This document shows positions 10,990 through 23,834 of a stretch of 64,000 nucleotides of DNA, piece by piece. Within the stretch, counting starts at the first letter, position 1. The number at the start of each line of letters is the position of its first letter. Origin of the DNA: Athripsodes cinereus (lineage: Eukaryota > Arthropoda > Insecta > Trichoptera > Leptoceridae); the NCBI GenBank assembly GCA_947579605.1, contig OX388305.1:36531542-36595541 (forward strand), read 5' to 3'. The position numbers and the translations under genes are program-made. The notes under the pieces were generated by a model that saw only the letters and a list, made by a program, of their open reading frames with translations, had not been told where the DNA came from and ran no database searches.

Positions 10990-11795
10990 ATTTTAATGTG
11001 TGAATTACAGTTTTACTAAAAGTAACAACAAATATACTAAATATAAATAACAAGTATTACAGACAGAAAAGAGAAAACAGAATTAAAATTTGGTTGTTAA
11101 AATTTGAATATTAAGATTTTTCAATTTATTAATTGTGTCTGTGCACAAAGATTTTTCAACACTCAATCATTAAATCATTCAAATTCAAATATGTTTATTC
11201 AGGAATTGATGATTTTTTTTACAATAATATTAATTTTCTTTATTAATTCACATTTAAACAATTGATTACACCAAATTTGACCAAAGATCATACTTTAATT
11301 TTATTACAACATACTCGTATATTTGCTGATAACAATATTATTATAATCATCATGCACTTAAAAAATAAATGTAGGTAATTGCTATTTATAATACTGCCTA
11401 ATTTCAAACAATTTATAAAGTGTGTAATTTTAGTACAAACGTGATCAGCATCTAAAGCTTGGCGCCTGTCCGTTTATTTACATACTAGGAACTCACTAGT
11501 ACATACTTATAATACTAACTTAAATCCTTTTCACAGCAATGATATGTTTATTTAAGTATCCTACTTTATCGTTGCGTTGTCCATCATTTTATTTTTCTTT
11601 CACACTTGTGTAAATTAAAATACCAGAAAAAATAATATAATTGCTTACGCAAGTAGTACCTATGTATACGTTTGAATAAAAAAATTCAAAGCAGCTTGCT
11701 TGATTGCTTTCGATAGTAATTGAATACATACGTATGTCTTACAATCTGTCTTGACTCCATTTTGAGATGAAATAATGATACTTATGAATAATTTG
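10990..11795. other. Unassigned AT-rich sequence
   Basis: No gene or clear repeat boundary recognised. Confidence 0.5.
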
Positions 11796-11799
11796 AAAT

Positions 11800-12105
11800 G
11801 AGTCTTCATCTCAAAATGTTACGCATCCCATGGACTGATTTGGTCACCAACAATGAGGTGTTGCAGAGGGCTAAAACAGATAGAGAGATGCTGTCCAATA
11901 TAAAGATGATGAAGTTGACATATTTTGTACACGTTCTTCGTAATGATACATATGTTTTGTTCCAACTCACATTGAAGGGAAAGATTGAGCGTATAGTCGC
12001 GGTGCGGGAAGGCGGCAGATGTCCTGGCTAAGAAGCCTACGCCAGGGTGATAGCTGACGTCGGAAAAACCTGACATGGAACTTTAAGAAGAAGATGAATA
12101 ATCAC
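11800..12105 (+). pseudogene. RTE/BovB-like LINE C-terminus relic
   Basis: The frame reads LRIPWTDLVTNNEVLQRAKT, then REMLSNIKMMKLTYFVHVLR and LKGKIE, which fits the ML-IPWT-VTNEEVL-R...GH-LR-...GKIEG pattern of insect LINE endonuclease-reverse transcriptases. It breaks after GGRCPG where the WL--L---TG segment should follow; that segment continues in another frame to about 12080. The end AAGAAGAAGATGAAT may be the 3' tail. Confidence 0.7.
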
Positions 12106-12109
12106 GTCA

Positions 12110-13205
12110 GATAATAATAAATAATGAGTATGCCGGATATAAGTCAAACACTCCTCGCTGTTATTTTATATAAATCTTACAACGTATTAAGATACGTTGT
12201 AAGATTTATTTATAAGAATGAAATTGCCTAAAAAATAATGCATTTTTTAAGTCGCAAAGACATTCAAGTATCAGACTATTATTCGATCCAAGCCTTATAA
12301 AAGTGAAAAGAGCCAATAGAATTTCCAACACTCGACATCAATAATAATAATACACATATTAAGCTCATTTTGTACCACGTGCCGCTACTAAAACCTTACA
12401 TCTTACAAACATTATTATAATATTATGAGAGAGTACAGTACAGTACCTTATGCGTGTCTCGTGTATTAGTACTGCTACTACTATACATACCTTCATATCA
12501 TGATAATATGTACATACCATTCATAATCACGAAAGCTTATATACCAATACATTCTAAGTCTGTATGTTTTCTTTTGGATGGAACGTAAATTCAAATTTTT
12601 CACAATGCCTTTTTAGTGCATTTTTCTGCCACCAGAGGCGCTAGTTTTATATTATATCATATTGTAACTACCTTCACAATGTTAAAAATGTATTATAAGT
12701 TATTGCAGGGTCTGATAACCCTCTTTCAGCCATTAGACATCATTTAATAAACATCTAAATTGGAAAACCAGTAATTTTTTTTAAGAACAACCAACATCCA
12801 CATACATTTTCTTTCCCTTGTTCTAATTTGGAAAGGCATCTTATTCACATAAGTACTTTTTTCCAGAGATCCCTTTCCATTTTTTCTTCCACAATCTCTG
12901 ACTTCTCAAAACTGAATCAATCATTCAACACACATAATTTGAAGTCTGACCTAAATTAGCATAGTTTTTTTTAAGTATATAAAATTCTCGTCAGTATCTT
13001 TGGAATACAGTCTACGGGAGTACAATTACCGGCTGCTCCATCAAATAATAGAAGATGAACTGAAAGGTTGATAAGAACAAAACAGCGCAGAATCATCTAT
13101 TGTAGCATAAAATTAAGGAAGGTTTATTTTTATTTATTTTTTTATTTTTACAATATTAAAGAATCAAACGGTCATAACATTATATGTTAACAATTAATAC
13201 ACTCA
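12110..13205. other. Unassigned AT-rich sequence
   Basis: A 22-bp inverted pair near 12168-12210 (AAATCTTACAACGTATT and its complement) is the only structure noticed. No gene is supported. Confidence 0.5.
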
Positions 13206-13221
13206 ACATGTGGACCAGCGA

Positions 13222-13510
13222 AGATTCCACTCTTACCAGAAATGTCTTAGTCTTGAGAAAAAAAAACAAAAGTTAAAATTTTCTAAAAAAGTCAAAGTAA
13301 ATTTAAAAACAATAATAATACAATATTTAAAAATAATACAAAAATATAAAAGTAACAAATCCCACAATACTAGAAATGTATTTGTTTGTGTTTCAGTCTC
13401 ATTAGTCTTGAGAAAAAAAGTAAAAGTTAAAATTTTCTAAAAAAGTCAAAGTAAATTTAAAAACAATAATAATGCAATATTTAAAAATAGTACAAAAATA
13501 CAAAATACAA
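13222..13510. repeat. Tandem duplication, about 155 bp period
   Basis: TTAGTCTTGAGAAAAAAA at 13247 and 13402 begin two copies that run through AAAAGTCAAAGTAAATTTAA and an A-rich end. Divergence is low. Confidence 0.7.
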
Positions 13511-13514
13511 AGTA

Positions 13515-16500
13515 CAAAGGTTGACGTATGGTTATCTAGAACAATTTCAGAAAAATAATATTTTTACAAATGACACAATTATACACGCGTTACTTCATTT
13601 AGAATTAGCCAATAATATTAACATTTTCGATACATTTCAATTCTAAAAAATATATAATGAATGGAAGATTTCTAATGAAAATGTCTCATTTCGCAATAAT
13701 TGAAAAAGTTTTTGTAACATTTTTACCCACCAGTCAAAGTTGACGCAATTGCTTGATTGTAGAAATTCAATTGATTGCCCACTCATTGCAATCCATATGA
13801 ACATTTTGCTAGGTACCTTTACAACACGTACTCACTAAGTACCTAAGAACGTATTCCAATATAATAATACACTCTTAATAGGATTAACTACAAGAAGATA
13901 TTTGATTACCTTACACGATCAAAACAAACAGCAAACTTATTTGGTTTCTATTTTAGTTAAATTTATATACAAATCACAGTTATTAAACTGCCTATACACA
14001 CACACAGTAGGTAATATGACAAATTGTTTATTTGCGCTCAGAACAGAGAATTAATAATTATAAAGATATGAATATTTTGTAAATGATAAAAACCCGTTAC
14101 ATTATGTAACATTTAATTATTTTTTTTTTAATATTTATTTTCATCATTAGATACTCACATTGGATAATTAAAAAAAAATATTGCATAAATAGGTTTTTAA
14201 ATTATTTATTGAAGTCTTTACGTGTTTGAATCCTTGAACAAAATTAGCTATAACCTCAATCAAAAAGCGTTGTATTAAAAGAAAAAGTATTATAAATAAT
14301 TTAGCTACTCACCGCACCCAACATACGTAAAAATTAATAGACACCATAAACTGAATTTACAAAATATTAACAGGATACTTCTAAATAATATTAATAGATT
14401 TGTTGCATACCACAGTGATGTCTTTGACTTGTACAAATAATATTTGTGAGGTACACAATAAAAGTTGCTCTAAGATAATAATTATAATATGTGTACGATG
14501 TTATACAAGGACTTTCCATTGAAATCAGGTTTGATAATAATCTTAATAAAATGAATGTATTACATTGTTGTGATTCTAACGCGTGTACATAACAATATCA
14601 AGTGCCTCATATATCAGATGAATGGTTGTATAAAAATAATATAAAAGTAAGCACCTTTTGAATACGGCCTGACCATTGTTTCCATATTGTTCCTTAGCAC
14701 GCGAAGAGGTCATCTCGACAGCCCACGAAATGGAAGAATTTAGAACAATAACATATCAATAAAATAAACCATAGCCACCTACTCTTACACTCTATCTGCC
14801 AAATCAGATTGACAAATAAAAATATTATTAACAATGTTTATTTTTCTGTAATTCCAAACAACTTGGTACCACACAGTAACGCAAGATTATAAATATGGTA
14901 AACCATAACATTGTGTCTGCAACGGTGATACACTGATAATAAAATCAGGGACTTTTACTTATTGGCGCAGTTTATCAATACTATGTTTACGGTAATTCAT
15001 TTTATATGGTAAGCGATAAACATCGTTTTGTTTTATAAAGTGATCTTTATTTTGCATTTGCGCGATAAATATGCTCATAACAATAAATAAATGAATAATA
15101 AAATAAAATCTATCTATAATCTTGATGGCAATGTAAATAAATGACATTTAAGTTTGTATTAAAACGATCCATTATTTAATAGTTTTATATCGTAAAAAAA
15201 TGTTAATAGAAACAAAACTTAGCAAAGAAGACGAGCGACCAAATTTTGGTTAAAATATTTACAATCAGTGAACTAGAAATTTATTAATTTTATTAAATAA
15301 AATATAAAAATATATTATTGAGCACTGTTATCTTATTTTATGTACATGAAAATGTACCTACTAGTTGTGTTGCGAAAGACAAAAGATATAATTTTAAGAA
15401 ATTAAATTATTCCAATAAAGATGTGAGATTACTGGGCTGGGTGTCTACAATTGTATATTTTATTTTGTATTGAATATAGAGCTTGGTTTACAGTTTGTCA
15501 CAAAAAAAAATACAATAAATCAAAACATCAAATATATACTTCTACAACTGCACAACAATTTTCATCGAAATATTTTATAGTCATTTCACAAGTTACAACC
15601 AACTGATGAAATATAAAAGGAATTTTGTTATTTCCTCAGATATATTTTTAATCCAGCCTAGACAAAGTTGTGATCCACAGATTCTATTAGAAGATGAGCT
15701 TGAGGCTTTAAAGTCACAATTCGCTGCTTTTAAACCAAAACGCGGATTTTTTACAGATAGTTTCATTCTCTCATTGTATTAAATATGGGAGGATTTCTAA
15801 TTGATTTAAAAATTTGCCAGTGGAAAATTAAAGGCTCTTTTGTCGATTATATTTAGATATAAATAATTATCAGAATTACAGATAAAATACATAATTTGTC
15901 GTAAAAACATCACGGGTAGAAATGAGGTAAAACCCAACAGAAGATCTAAGCCACTTCTTATCTTCTACAAATCTTTATTATCTATAAGTATACTTAGAAA
16001 AAATCACAACACTACTTATCATAATGTCTGGTCTCGAAACTATAATTTAAAATATGATTAAAGATGATCGATATGATGCTCTTTAAAAAAAACAAGTATG
16101 AACCTAGCTTAAAGCAGAATATCAGACACAAGACTGTGTAGTGACTTCAGTTCAGAGACATATTTCTATGTGAAAAATATATAACCATGTCTCTGTCGCC
16201 CACAAATAAATGTAAAGCTCATTCGCGAAACCATTAATATCAAAATGAGTCTCATCTGTTTGCCCGACATTATAATTCAATGGTTATTTTTCATAAAGCA
16301 CTACAATACAACTTCAATGGAATGTGACATGACAAATCTATTGTAGTACTTAATAAAGTTTTGCTTTTATAATAATTCTACTACTGCTGTGATCTCCAAT
16401 TCTATTGTATTATTAATCATAAAAATTATCAAATAAGTTCTTAAGATATCTCTGAGATTCAGTATTCTAATATAAGAATACCGTTGATGGCGTGTAGATA

Positions 16501-17580
16501 TATTAAATATTGTTTTAGATCCAAATAAAAACTTTCTCAAAACATACGCCATACATAAATATTTTTTACTTACGATATTGACAGTTCCGTGTTAAGTAAT
16601 AAGGTGAAAATAATAATAATCTTCTCCATATTGAAATCTTTATACATCTTATACACATTATGTTAATCATCAATTATTGGCGAAGGCAAAAATTAATGAT
16701 TCATTAAATTGACTAAATTGATTGAATGAAATGATTAACATAATAATTAAAAAATCGTTTTTATAAATAAGTTCATAAATAGCTTTTCATTGATAAAAAA
16801 TAATGTTCTCGAAATTATTTGCCTTATAGGTATAGCGGAGTGAATTTTTTTTGAAAATGTTTCCTTATTCTCGCAATAATTTCAGGGTATTTGGATCCAG
16901 TTAGCTGAATTGATAAATGCTTTAGAAAGATGTAGATCGTAAAATACTATTCAGGAAAAGTTTATCAAAAAAAAAATTTAACGGAATTGAAGAAATGTTG
17001 TGATCACATCTTTACGACTGTCAATTACAACACGATTAACGTCGAACAGCATCCTAATTTATTGTAATAAAGAGTAGTTTATCCATTTTGTAATATTAGG
17101 TAGGTAAGTATGTACAAAATAATAATTTTATAAGTATGTTATGACTTACTGCTTGGCAATGCAATGGCTTAATGTGATTCTGATTATTTTATAGTGAATT
17201 AATCCTCCTGTTATAAAGCTAACAACTTTATCTTGCGTCTGTAATAACGGATTATCTTACACACCATTGTACCTACACATAGCAATGGCTAAATACATAC
17301 TGCTGGTCATGTCATGACTTATGAATTCATCATCACATTGTAATAATGGTAGTTATATTTCAACATCTTCTTTAACACCACCTCGAGTAGAGTTGCATGA
17401 CACAGGGTCACTGCCTAATACCCATACTTATAGTATGTACCTATCTTTATACATCTACATGCCTACAACCTGTACCTATAATATCTATTCCCACATGTTA
17501 ATGTTTATGCAACCAAATGATTAAATATTCCAAAGTAAAATTATATATTTTTTCTATACATGTAAAATAAAAACAGACTA
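13515..17580. other. Long unassigned AT-rich stretch
   Basis: Four kilobases with no gene, repeat boundary or RNA gene that I can support. Short frames here are AT-rich and unrelated to known families. It could be intron or intergenic DNA. Confidence 0.55.
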
Positions 17581-17584
17581 TTTT

Positions 17585-17725
17585 GTTTATTTTATTATTT
17601 TTGAACATGATCATTCACATAACAAAATCAACAAATCAGTTTACATAAGAAAAAATGTGATGATATGCAGTGGCGAGATTATCACTTTATAGTGATTACT
17701 TCCGTCTAACCACGTTATAAAAATG
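17585..17725 (-). repeat. LINE 3' end (AACGTGGTTAGACGGAAG type)
   Basis: The minus strand reads AACGTGGTTAGACGGAAGTA, a block ending ACTCTCGCCACTGCATAT-like, and TGTAAACTG. It matches 28070-28160 on the plus strand. Confidence 0.5.
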
Positions 17726-17954
17726 TTTTTGTACAACAACAAATGTCACATTTTCCAGTGCAAAATTCATTTGAATAGCATATAGAGATATTGATGAAAC
17801 TAAATATGGATGAAAATACAAAAATTCATATTCAGTTGATAAAATTTATATAAATAATTTATCTCCTTATCTTCGAGCAAAATAAATAATAAAATATAAT
17901 AATACAAAAATGACAAAAAAGTTAAGTGGTAAAAATATGTAGGCAGTTCTTTTT

Positions 17955-18165
17955 TTTATATGGACAATTTGTAAAGCGCCGTTTACTCATAACATGACCT
18001 CAAGGGCGCCGTACATCGTATCCATCACCCGAAACTTCCAGCAAAAAGGTGTGTCTTCAGCCCTCTTTTAAAACTCTCTCCATTCAACTCCTCTCGTTCT
18101 TAACGCACAACAAAGAATAAAATAAATAATAATTCAATGTACAGAAGTTGAGTTTATATTTGATT
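17955..18165 (-). pseudogene. LINE C-terminus and 3' UTR relic (GCGC type)
   Basis: The minus strand encodes ESFKRGLKTHLFAGSFG, the F-K--LKT-LF end of CR1/jockey-type LINE proteins. A UTR with TACGGCGCCCTTGAGGTCAT and AAACGGCGCTTTACAAATTG follows. A fragment of the other 3' UTR type abuts at 18125-18165. Confidence 0.6.
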
Positions 18166-18204
18166 AACAACTTTGTTTGATGGGGATTATTCAATTAATA
18201 TGAC

Positions 18205-18796
18205 ATGAAAGCAATGATTAGTTTTCGTTTACCTTTAAAGGAAGAACCTATGTATATGTTGAAATATACGACCATATTGCATGCAGTAGAAGACTCCGTA
18301 CCTATATTACTATATCTCTCTAATAACTCATTCCAAATCATAGCTTGTATGTACATGTTCTTCTTAAGCAGCAATCGTGATATGATCTTCCTCCATTATT
18401 GTATCAGCCATGTATGTAGGTAGGCAGTACTCTTCCCTAGGGCTCTACTATGAAAGGATTTTCCCCTAATAAGGACGTCAGGAGCATGACCAGGCAAAGC
18501 AGATTATTTAACACCTCACGATGAAAATAATGTGAAAATACATGAGTTCATCTTTTACAACTATAAAATCATATGACAAGCATAGCATCATAGCTATATA
18601 CTCGTACAATAAGGAATATTATAAATAGGAGCCTGTTAGGAAAAAAAGCTGTAAATAAAAATGTAAAAAGGTTATACCTATCATTTCATTTTGTACATAA
18701 ATAAACTCATAGTTTTTGTGATTTTTCACAGAATACTCAAACTGCTTACGTTTATGGAACAAAGAAATTAAACTTCTTAATTTCATTAATCAGCAA
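18205..18796. other. Unassigned AT-rich sequence
   Basis: No gene or repeat recognised. Confidence 0.5.
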
Positions 18797-19025
18797 ATTT
18801 TTCCTGGAGCTTCTAATAAAGAATTGTTTTCTCACTCTTTTCCGTAAGTTTGCGTATGTCCTGTAAAAAGCGAATATTAGGAAAATATAGATTTTTTACA
18901 TCTTAAATCAAGCGAAAAGGTTTGCCACTCCTCCTGAATGTCTTCACTTTTTGTTGGGACCGAAAAGACGGCTAGTTTGCTGGCTACCCGCTTATGGGAT
19001 ATGCCGTGATGATATAGTAGTAGAT
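18797..19025 (+). repeat. (TAG)n-tailed LINE-like 3' end, copy 3
   Basis: Diverged copy: CCTGTAAAAAGCG, TTTTTTACATCTTAAATC, GCTACCCGCTTATGGGATAT, GCCGTGATGATATAG, then TAGTAG. Confidence 0.55.
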
Positions 19026-19130
19026 GGTAATAGTTTTATTAATAAACTCAAAATATTGACTAGTGTAATTATTCAAATCACATAATTTCATATGCATTAT
19101 GATTTAGTTAATCCAAGTGCAGTCAAAAAG

Positions 19131-19304
19131 TTTTTTTTTCTTTAAAAGATATAATATCTGGGTTTTTTTGTAAACCCAAATACAAACTTATACACAGCAA
19201 GCTTAAATCTTGTGTCGTGAAAAGGAAATTTGCCGGCGTCTGGGATCGAACTACGGACTCCCTGTTCACGAGGCCGAGACTACCTCCAGGCTACCAACGA
19301 ACTC
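19131..19304 (-). mobile_element. tRNA-derived SINE
   Basis: Near full length and diverged. Box B is changed to AGTTCGATCCC; the 3' hairpin and A tail are present. Confidence 0.8.
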
Positions 19305-19309
19305 TAGTT

Positions 19310-20180
19310 AATTTGTTTTAAATAGTTTCAAGAAAATTTACCGCAATTCATTTTAATATCATGAATATAATAATAATATAGCGGAATTATAAAATGTCCA
19401 CCTAATAAATTGATGGAGTAAATTTGTCACACTCGATGTAAGGTTTCACGTCATGACTTCATCATGTTGTCATGTAACATGTCACTAAACCGATGTGATT
19501 GAGATACGTTCATGATAAGTGTAAGGAATGGAGTGGACACGGCTTTTATAATAATACATATCTAGACCATAACAACATGATACACTTTCATGGATTCATA
19601 TTATGTTGCTATACATTTTATGCTTCTAATTTTTCAGAACTGTTAATTTTTATTTTATTTACTTTTTATTTGTTTATTTCAATAGATACAACAGCTTTGG
19701 CAAAGAATAATGCAATGGCACAGTTAATTATTTACATCACCAATTAAAGTATCTAAATTTTGAACAATTCAACAGTACAATATTTAAAAAAATATTATAT
19801 AGATAATGTTTTAGAATGTACAGTCTAGTGAATTATAAAACATACATATTTTCTTAACATTATTCTATTTTTTTTTTCTTTCTTTGTATATCTTATTTTT
19901 CATTTCTTAAAGTGTTTTGTTCTAAATTTGTTAATTTAAAGTGCTATCAGTACTGTGGACTAATGTTTCTAAATAATTGTTTGTGTTTTATTTGTAAAAA
20001 GTCTGTTGATAAGCCAATTAAAATTTAAATATAATTAATCCAGCTTTGATATTAAAAAATAAGATTACAATAGATATTTGTAGGAAAATATCGATGAACA
20101 AAGATTAATGAAGTAATCGCCTATACACAATTGATACATTAATATTGTAATATTTATATAATAACTATAAGATTAAGAGA
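19310..20180. other. Unassigned AT-rich sequence
   Basis: A possible LINE tail on the minus strand lies at 19660-19740. No gene is supported. Confidence 0.45.
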
Positions 20181-20185
20181 CAAGA

Positions 20186-20325
20186 CATGCATAACTGCGA
20201 TGTTTCCCATGAGGATGCACTCGATAGAACCAAGTGGCGAAACAAGACGAGAAAGACAGACACCACCACCATGTAGGACTAATAAGTGCCCAAGGAGAAG
20301 GATGAGGATGAAAAGAAGTGACTCA
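20186..20325 (+). pseudogene. LINE C-terminus relic (DRTKWR type)
   Basis: The frame reads NCDVSHEDALDRTKWRNKTR then KTDTTTM and a stop. The A-DRTKWR--TR-ADP pattern ends many insect RTE-type LINE proteins. The following AAGGAGAAGGATGAGGATGA may be its tail. Only the last 30 residues survive. Confidence 0.6.
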
Positions 20326-20519
20326 ATTAGACCGAAATTGAGCCAAACGGAAAAGACTCATTTCTTCCTACTAAGCGTAGTTGTTTTTGCTTAGACTACT
20401 AAAATCAAAAATGATATACCTACTATTATATTTAATAGTATGTTATTTTTTATATTGTTTTCTTTATCTGATATGCATTGAAAATTCAAGAGTTTTTGTG
20501 TTTTCACTGTGGAAATCCA

Positions 20520-20645
20520 TTTTTTTATTTTAATTACATATATAAAAAATAAAAATATATTATTTAAACACTGTGAAATTTCCACTTAGTTAGTTAGGAT
20601 TGACACTGAACGTTTTCGCCTATACTTGCAGGCATCTTCAGGGAA
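20520..20645 (-). repeat. Hammerhead module with downstream block
   Basis: After the core on the minus strand comes GTCAATCCTAACTAAC, AAGTGGAAATTTCACAGTGT and an AT-rich run. Another GTGGAAATCC block lies mirrored at 20500-20525, suggesting a decayed pair. Confidence 0.5.
20608..20641 (-). ncRNA. Hammerhead-ribozyme-like motif
   Basis: CTGAAGA, extra T, hairpin GCCT/AGGC with loop GCAAGTAT, GAA, palindrome AACGTT, then C. Core and helices II and III are intact. Helix I does not pair well (TCC against AGT). Confidence 0.6.
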
Positions 20646-20659
20646 ACTAAAATATTATG

Positions 20660-21470
20660 AAAGCTATAATTGTTTACGTGATGAGAAGGGTAATTGTAGT
20701 GGGAAGATGCATCGTTTTTTTTTATTATTACGAGTATATTTGTTAATGCTGAGTCAGCCGTTTATTATATAAAGCTAGTAAAAAAATATTTGGGAAAAGA
20801 AGTGTTATTTCAAATAATATATGTATAAGCATATTCATTTATTTACTAAACTAAAAACTGCTATTGCCTTTTTTAATAACAAAGTAAAAAACTTTACTAA
20901 TACAATTTACATAAAACATAATCATTTCTCTACACTCCATACAATTTAACATATAAATACAAGAAGAAACAGTTCAAAAATCACAGCGAAATTAAAATAT
21001 ATAACAAACTTTAGAAATTGATATGATTCCTACACAGATAAAATATACAATTTATCCCATATGCATTATATAGGAATAAAAAGTAAGCAGGCAAGTATGA
21101 TAAGGTATATTTATAGTTTATAATGGTAGGTTTATATATTATTTTTGTTTACCTTACTCACCTTATAACTCTGTTGGTGGTAGAGACGTAGAGAACAGAA
21201 TAATATCTCCCACACACACACACACACTCAGTTGAAGCAATATTTCTATTAAAATTATCGCTGTAGAATTATTATTACAACGTAATGTTTTCATGTTATT
21301 CATTACTAGGCACATATGATACGTACATATTATATTCAATTACTATTATTATTGAATATATAATTAAGGTAGGTACCTACATGACTGTATCTATAATATT
21401 CCGCATCATAGTCATATATTGAATACTCGTAGCAAGTGTACTGTGAAATGGTAATATATGGATAATGTAT
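20660..21470. other. Unassigned AT-rich sequence
   Basis: Contains a (CA)n microsatellite near 21212-21228 and nothing else recognised. Confidence 0.5.
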
Positions 21471-21483
21471 ATCCGGTGATACG

Positions 21484-21580
21484 AGATTCTATACACAGAT
21501 ATCCGGATAAGAGATTCTATACACAGATATCCGATTAAGAGATTCTATACACGGATATCCGGATAAGAGATTCTTTATAC
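21484..21580. repeat. 28-bp minisatellite, left block
   Basis: Three units plus a partial one of AGATTCTATACACAGATATC plus CGGATAAG (28 bp), with few substitutions. It continues at 21862 beyond a LINE fragment. Confidence 0.8.
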
Positions 21581-21589
21581 ATACTTTAT

Positions 21590-21860
21590 AAACTCTAAAT
21601 CGACTGAGATCTGGTGTAGGAAACTGCCGCGACAATAGAGAACGATGGGGCTTCCTACAGGACGAATCCGGAGCATGTGACTGTGGTGCAGCACAGACTA
21701 CGCCACACTTGCTGAAGTGTCCATTGTTCCCTGTCACAATGGACTATGGAGGATATTTTTGATGCATCTCCACCTGCTGTGCGTTTTGCACAGTACTGGA
21801 GATCAGTTTGATTGTTTTTTTCTGGGTTTCGAGTGTTTCGACACGATAAATATATATATA
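21590..21860 (+). pseudogene. LINE zinc-knuckle C-terminus within minisatellite
   Basis: The frame reads LNRLRSGVGNCRDNRERWGF, then LQDESGACDCGAAQTTPHLL, then KCPLFPVT before a frameshift. This is the CDCG...H..C cysteine motif at the C-terminus of I/jockey-type LINEs. It ends with GATTGTTTTTTTCTGGGTTT and GACACGATAAATATATATAT. Its position between two minisatellite blocks suggests insertion into the array. Confidence 0.7.
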
Positions 21861-21861
21861 G

Positions 21862-21975
21862 AGATATCCGGATAAGAGATTCTATACTCAGATATCTGGA
21901 TAAGAGATTCTTTATACAGATATCTGGATAAGAGATTCTATACACAGATATCTGGATAACAGATTCTATATATAG
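21862..21975. repeat. 28-bp minisatellite, right block
   Basis: About four more units of the same 28-bp repeat, with GATATCTGG replacing GATATCCGG in most. This block-specific change could mean local homogenisation after the split. Confidence 0.75.
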
Positions 21976-22119
21976 TGATCCGGAACTTTGACTACCATCT
22001 TGACGTGTTTAGCTTGCAGTCTTATTGTTAGGCTAAGCTAATACAGTCCTGCGTGAAAGGAAAACAAATTTATTTTGAATAAAGGAGTATGTAAGGGAAA
22101 ATGTATAGTAAATGAAAAT

Positions 22120-22344
22120 GTGTCCCGTACAGCACCCAGTAAAAAATTGGTCTCCCACTCTTCTTCGCAAGTTTTCAAGTGTCCTGTAAAATGCAGGTAT
22201 TAAAAAAATAAGACATTTTACATCTTAAATTCAGCTATGAGGTTTGCTACCAATTATATAAGTCCTGATATAGGCACGTAGATGACACATATTATACGCA
22301 GCTGGTCTGCTAGCTACCCCACTTGTGGGATATGGCGTGGTGGC
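22120..22344 (+). repeat. (TAG)n-tailed LINE-like 3' end, copy 4
   Basis: Runs from CAGCACCCAG to CTACCCCACTTGTGGGATAT and GGCGTGGTGG, directly against the SINE that starts at 22349. Confidence 0.6.
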
Positions 22345-22348
22345 CTTG

Positions 22349-22524
22349 TTTGTTTTTTGAAAAAAGATATATTATCTGGGATTTGTTATAAACCATACAA
22401 CCTTATACACCTTTCACAGTAAGCTACTAAAAGCTTGTGTCGTGAAAGGGGAGTTTGCCGGTATCGAACCACGGACCCCTTGTTCACGAGGCCGAGACTC
22501 TACCTCCAGGCTACTGACGAACTC
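22349..22524 (-). mobile_element. tRNA-derived SINE
   Basis: Full span with box B GGTTCGATACC intact. A few bases are deleted after TTTGCCGG, and part of the 3' hairpin is lost. Confidence 0.8.
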
Positions 22525-22580
22525 GTAGTAGTAGTAAATGCACTGGTGACTTTATTATTAAGTAAGCACTAGTGACATTA

Positions 22581-22720
22581 TTAATACGAGTAGGTTAGCT
22601 TTTGAAAGCTTGCTCGCATATTAATAAAGCCACAGTGGATTTACTATTATTTCAATTTGATTTCTAAATATAATGAACTTTCATCAAGAACTGTCGATCG
22701 ATAAATTAATTTTTTTACGA
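22581..22720 (+). repeat. Hammerhead module, decayed core
   Basis: GAA, AGC-TT-GCT, C, then GCATATTAATAAAGCCACAG and TGGATTTACTATT, the family's downstream block, with the CTGACGA side lost. Farther on lies ATGAACTTTCATCAAGAACT, also found near 30735 and, reversed, near 54200. Confidence 0.45.
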
Positions 22721-22724
22721 AACA

Positions 22725-23490
22725 ATCTTATTGATTTCACATTTCTTCGAAGTATAATTCGAAGTTGAGTATCCGGCTATTTATTTATGTGATTTTCTAC
22801 TCTATTAGATACTATTATTATATATTACAATATGTACCTTCCTAATATTATTAATACCGTGAACATGTTACTTTAATTGCAAGTTTCAATCTTTGTTTTA
22901 GGAGTAATTAAAAACCCACTATTATACATTACAATATGTTATCAACATTCGTAACATATCATTATTATTATTATGATATGTTGATATTAGGTATTATTGT
23001 GAATAAATGAATTACATAATGGTTACAAGGTGTTTATCGTTAATATTATTTTTTATATCATTAATATATCGAATTATAAAATTATATTATTACTAAGCAT
23101 TACAATCTAATAGGTTTACAAACATTAACATGGACATGGACATTAATGAGAATAATGATATTAAAAAAATGTACTAAATAACAATTACAATATTATTAAT
23201 AAATGAACATTTCCTGTGGCAACAATTTCGAAGAGTCATGAAAAATGGTCGCTACGTTCACATAAAAAAAAAACATTATTTAAAGTTTCCTCCATGTGTA
23301 CCTACCAAATGTAGATACGTAAGAAGTTGTAGAAATGTCAAGACATTTTCAATCGCCAGCTAGCCGATGAATAAGTACCTGCATTTTATTTTTTAGAGGA
23401 TGAAATTATCCATGGCATAGAGCAGATAAAATAAATTTAAAGTACCTAATATGTAATATTTAATGCCTATGAAAAAGTCTTTGATATTTA
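22725..23490. other. Unassigned AT-rich sequence
   Basis: No gene or repeat recognised. Confidence 0.5.
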
Positions 23491-23492
23491 AA

Positions 23493-23563
23493 TTCGTCGG
23501 TAGAATCTGAAGGTAGAATCTCGGCCTCATGAACAAGGGGTCTGCGGTTTGATCCCAGGTGAC
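23493..23563 (+). mobile_element. tRNA-derived SINE, head only
   Basis: The tRNA-like head from TTCGTCGGTAG to box B (GGTTTGATCCC) and CAGGTGAC, then truncated. It is the only copy whose head reads on the plus strand. Confidence 0.7.
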
Positions 23564-23834
23564 AATTCGTTCGATCCCAGTCAATCTATAATAAGTCTAT
23601 AATCATGTTTAACTAAGCTACGGTATAACATTTTTTAATGTAAGTTAATATTTTAATATTAAGAATAACTCACAATGTACTAAAACACTTAAATTACAAA
23701 GTGTCTGATTCTACACATTGAAAATATTTCGTAATTACCACATTGTAAGTTCCATTAAAATCAAGTAAGTTTTTAAGTTATCTAATAAAGAAATTTGGTT
23801 AATATGCGGTGACAATATTGTGAAGATACATGTA

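Noticed and set aside
10606..10996. Overlapping frames on both strands across 10788-10857
   Set aside because: They exist only because the 70-base T run reads as poly-Lys or poly-Phe; the region is a SINE tail.
21180..21235. (CA)n run as a possible CRISPR-like or satellite array
   Set aside because: Simple dinucleotide microsatellite without spacers.
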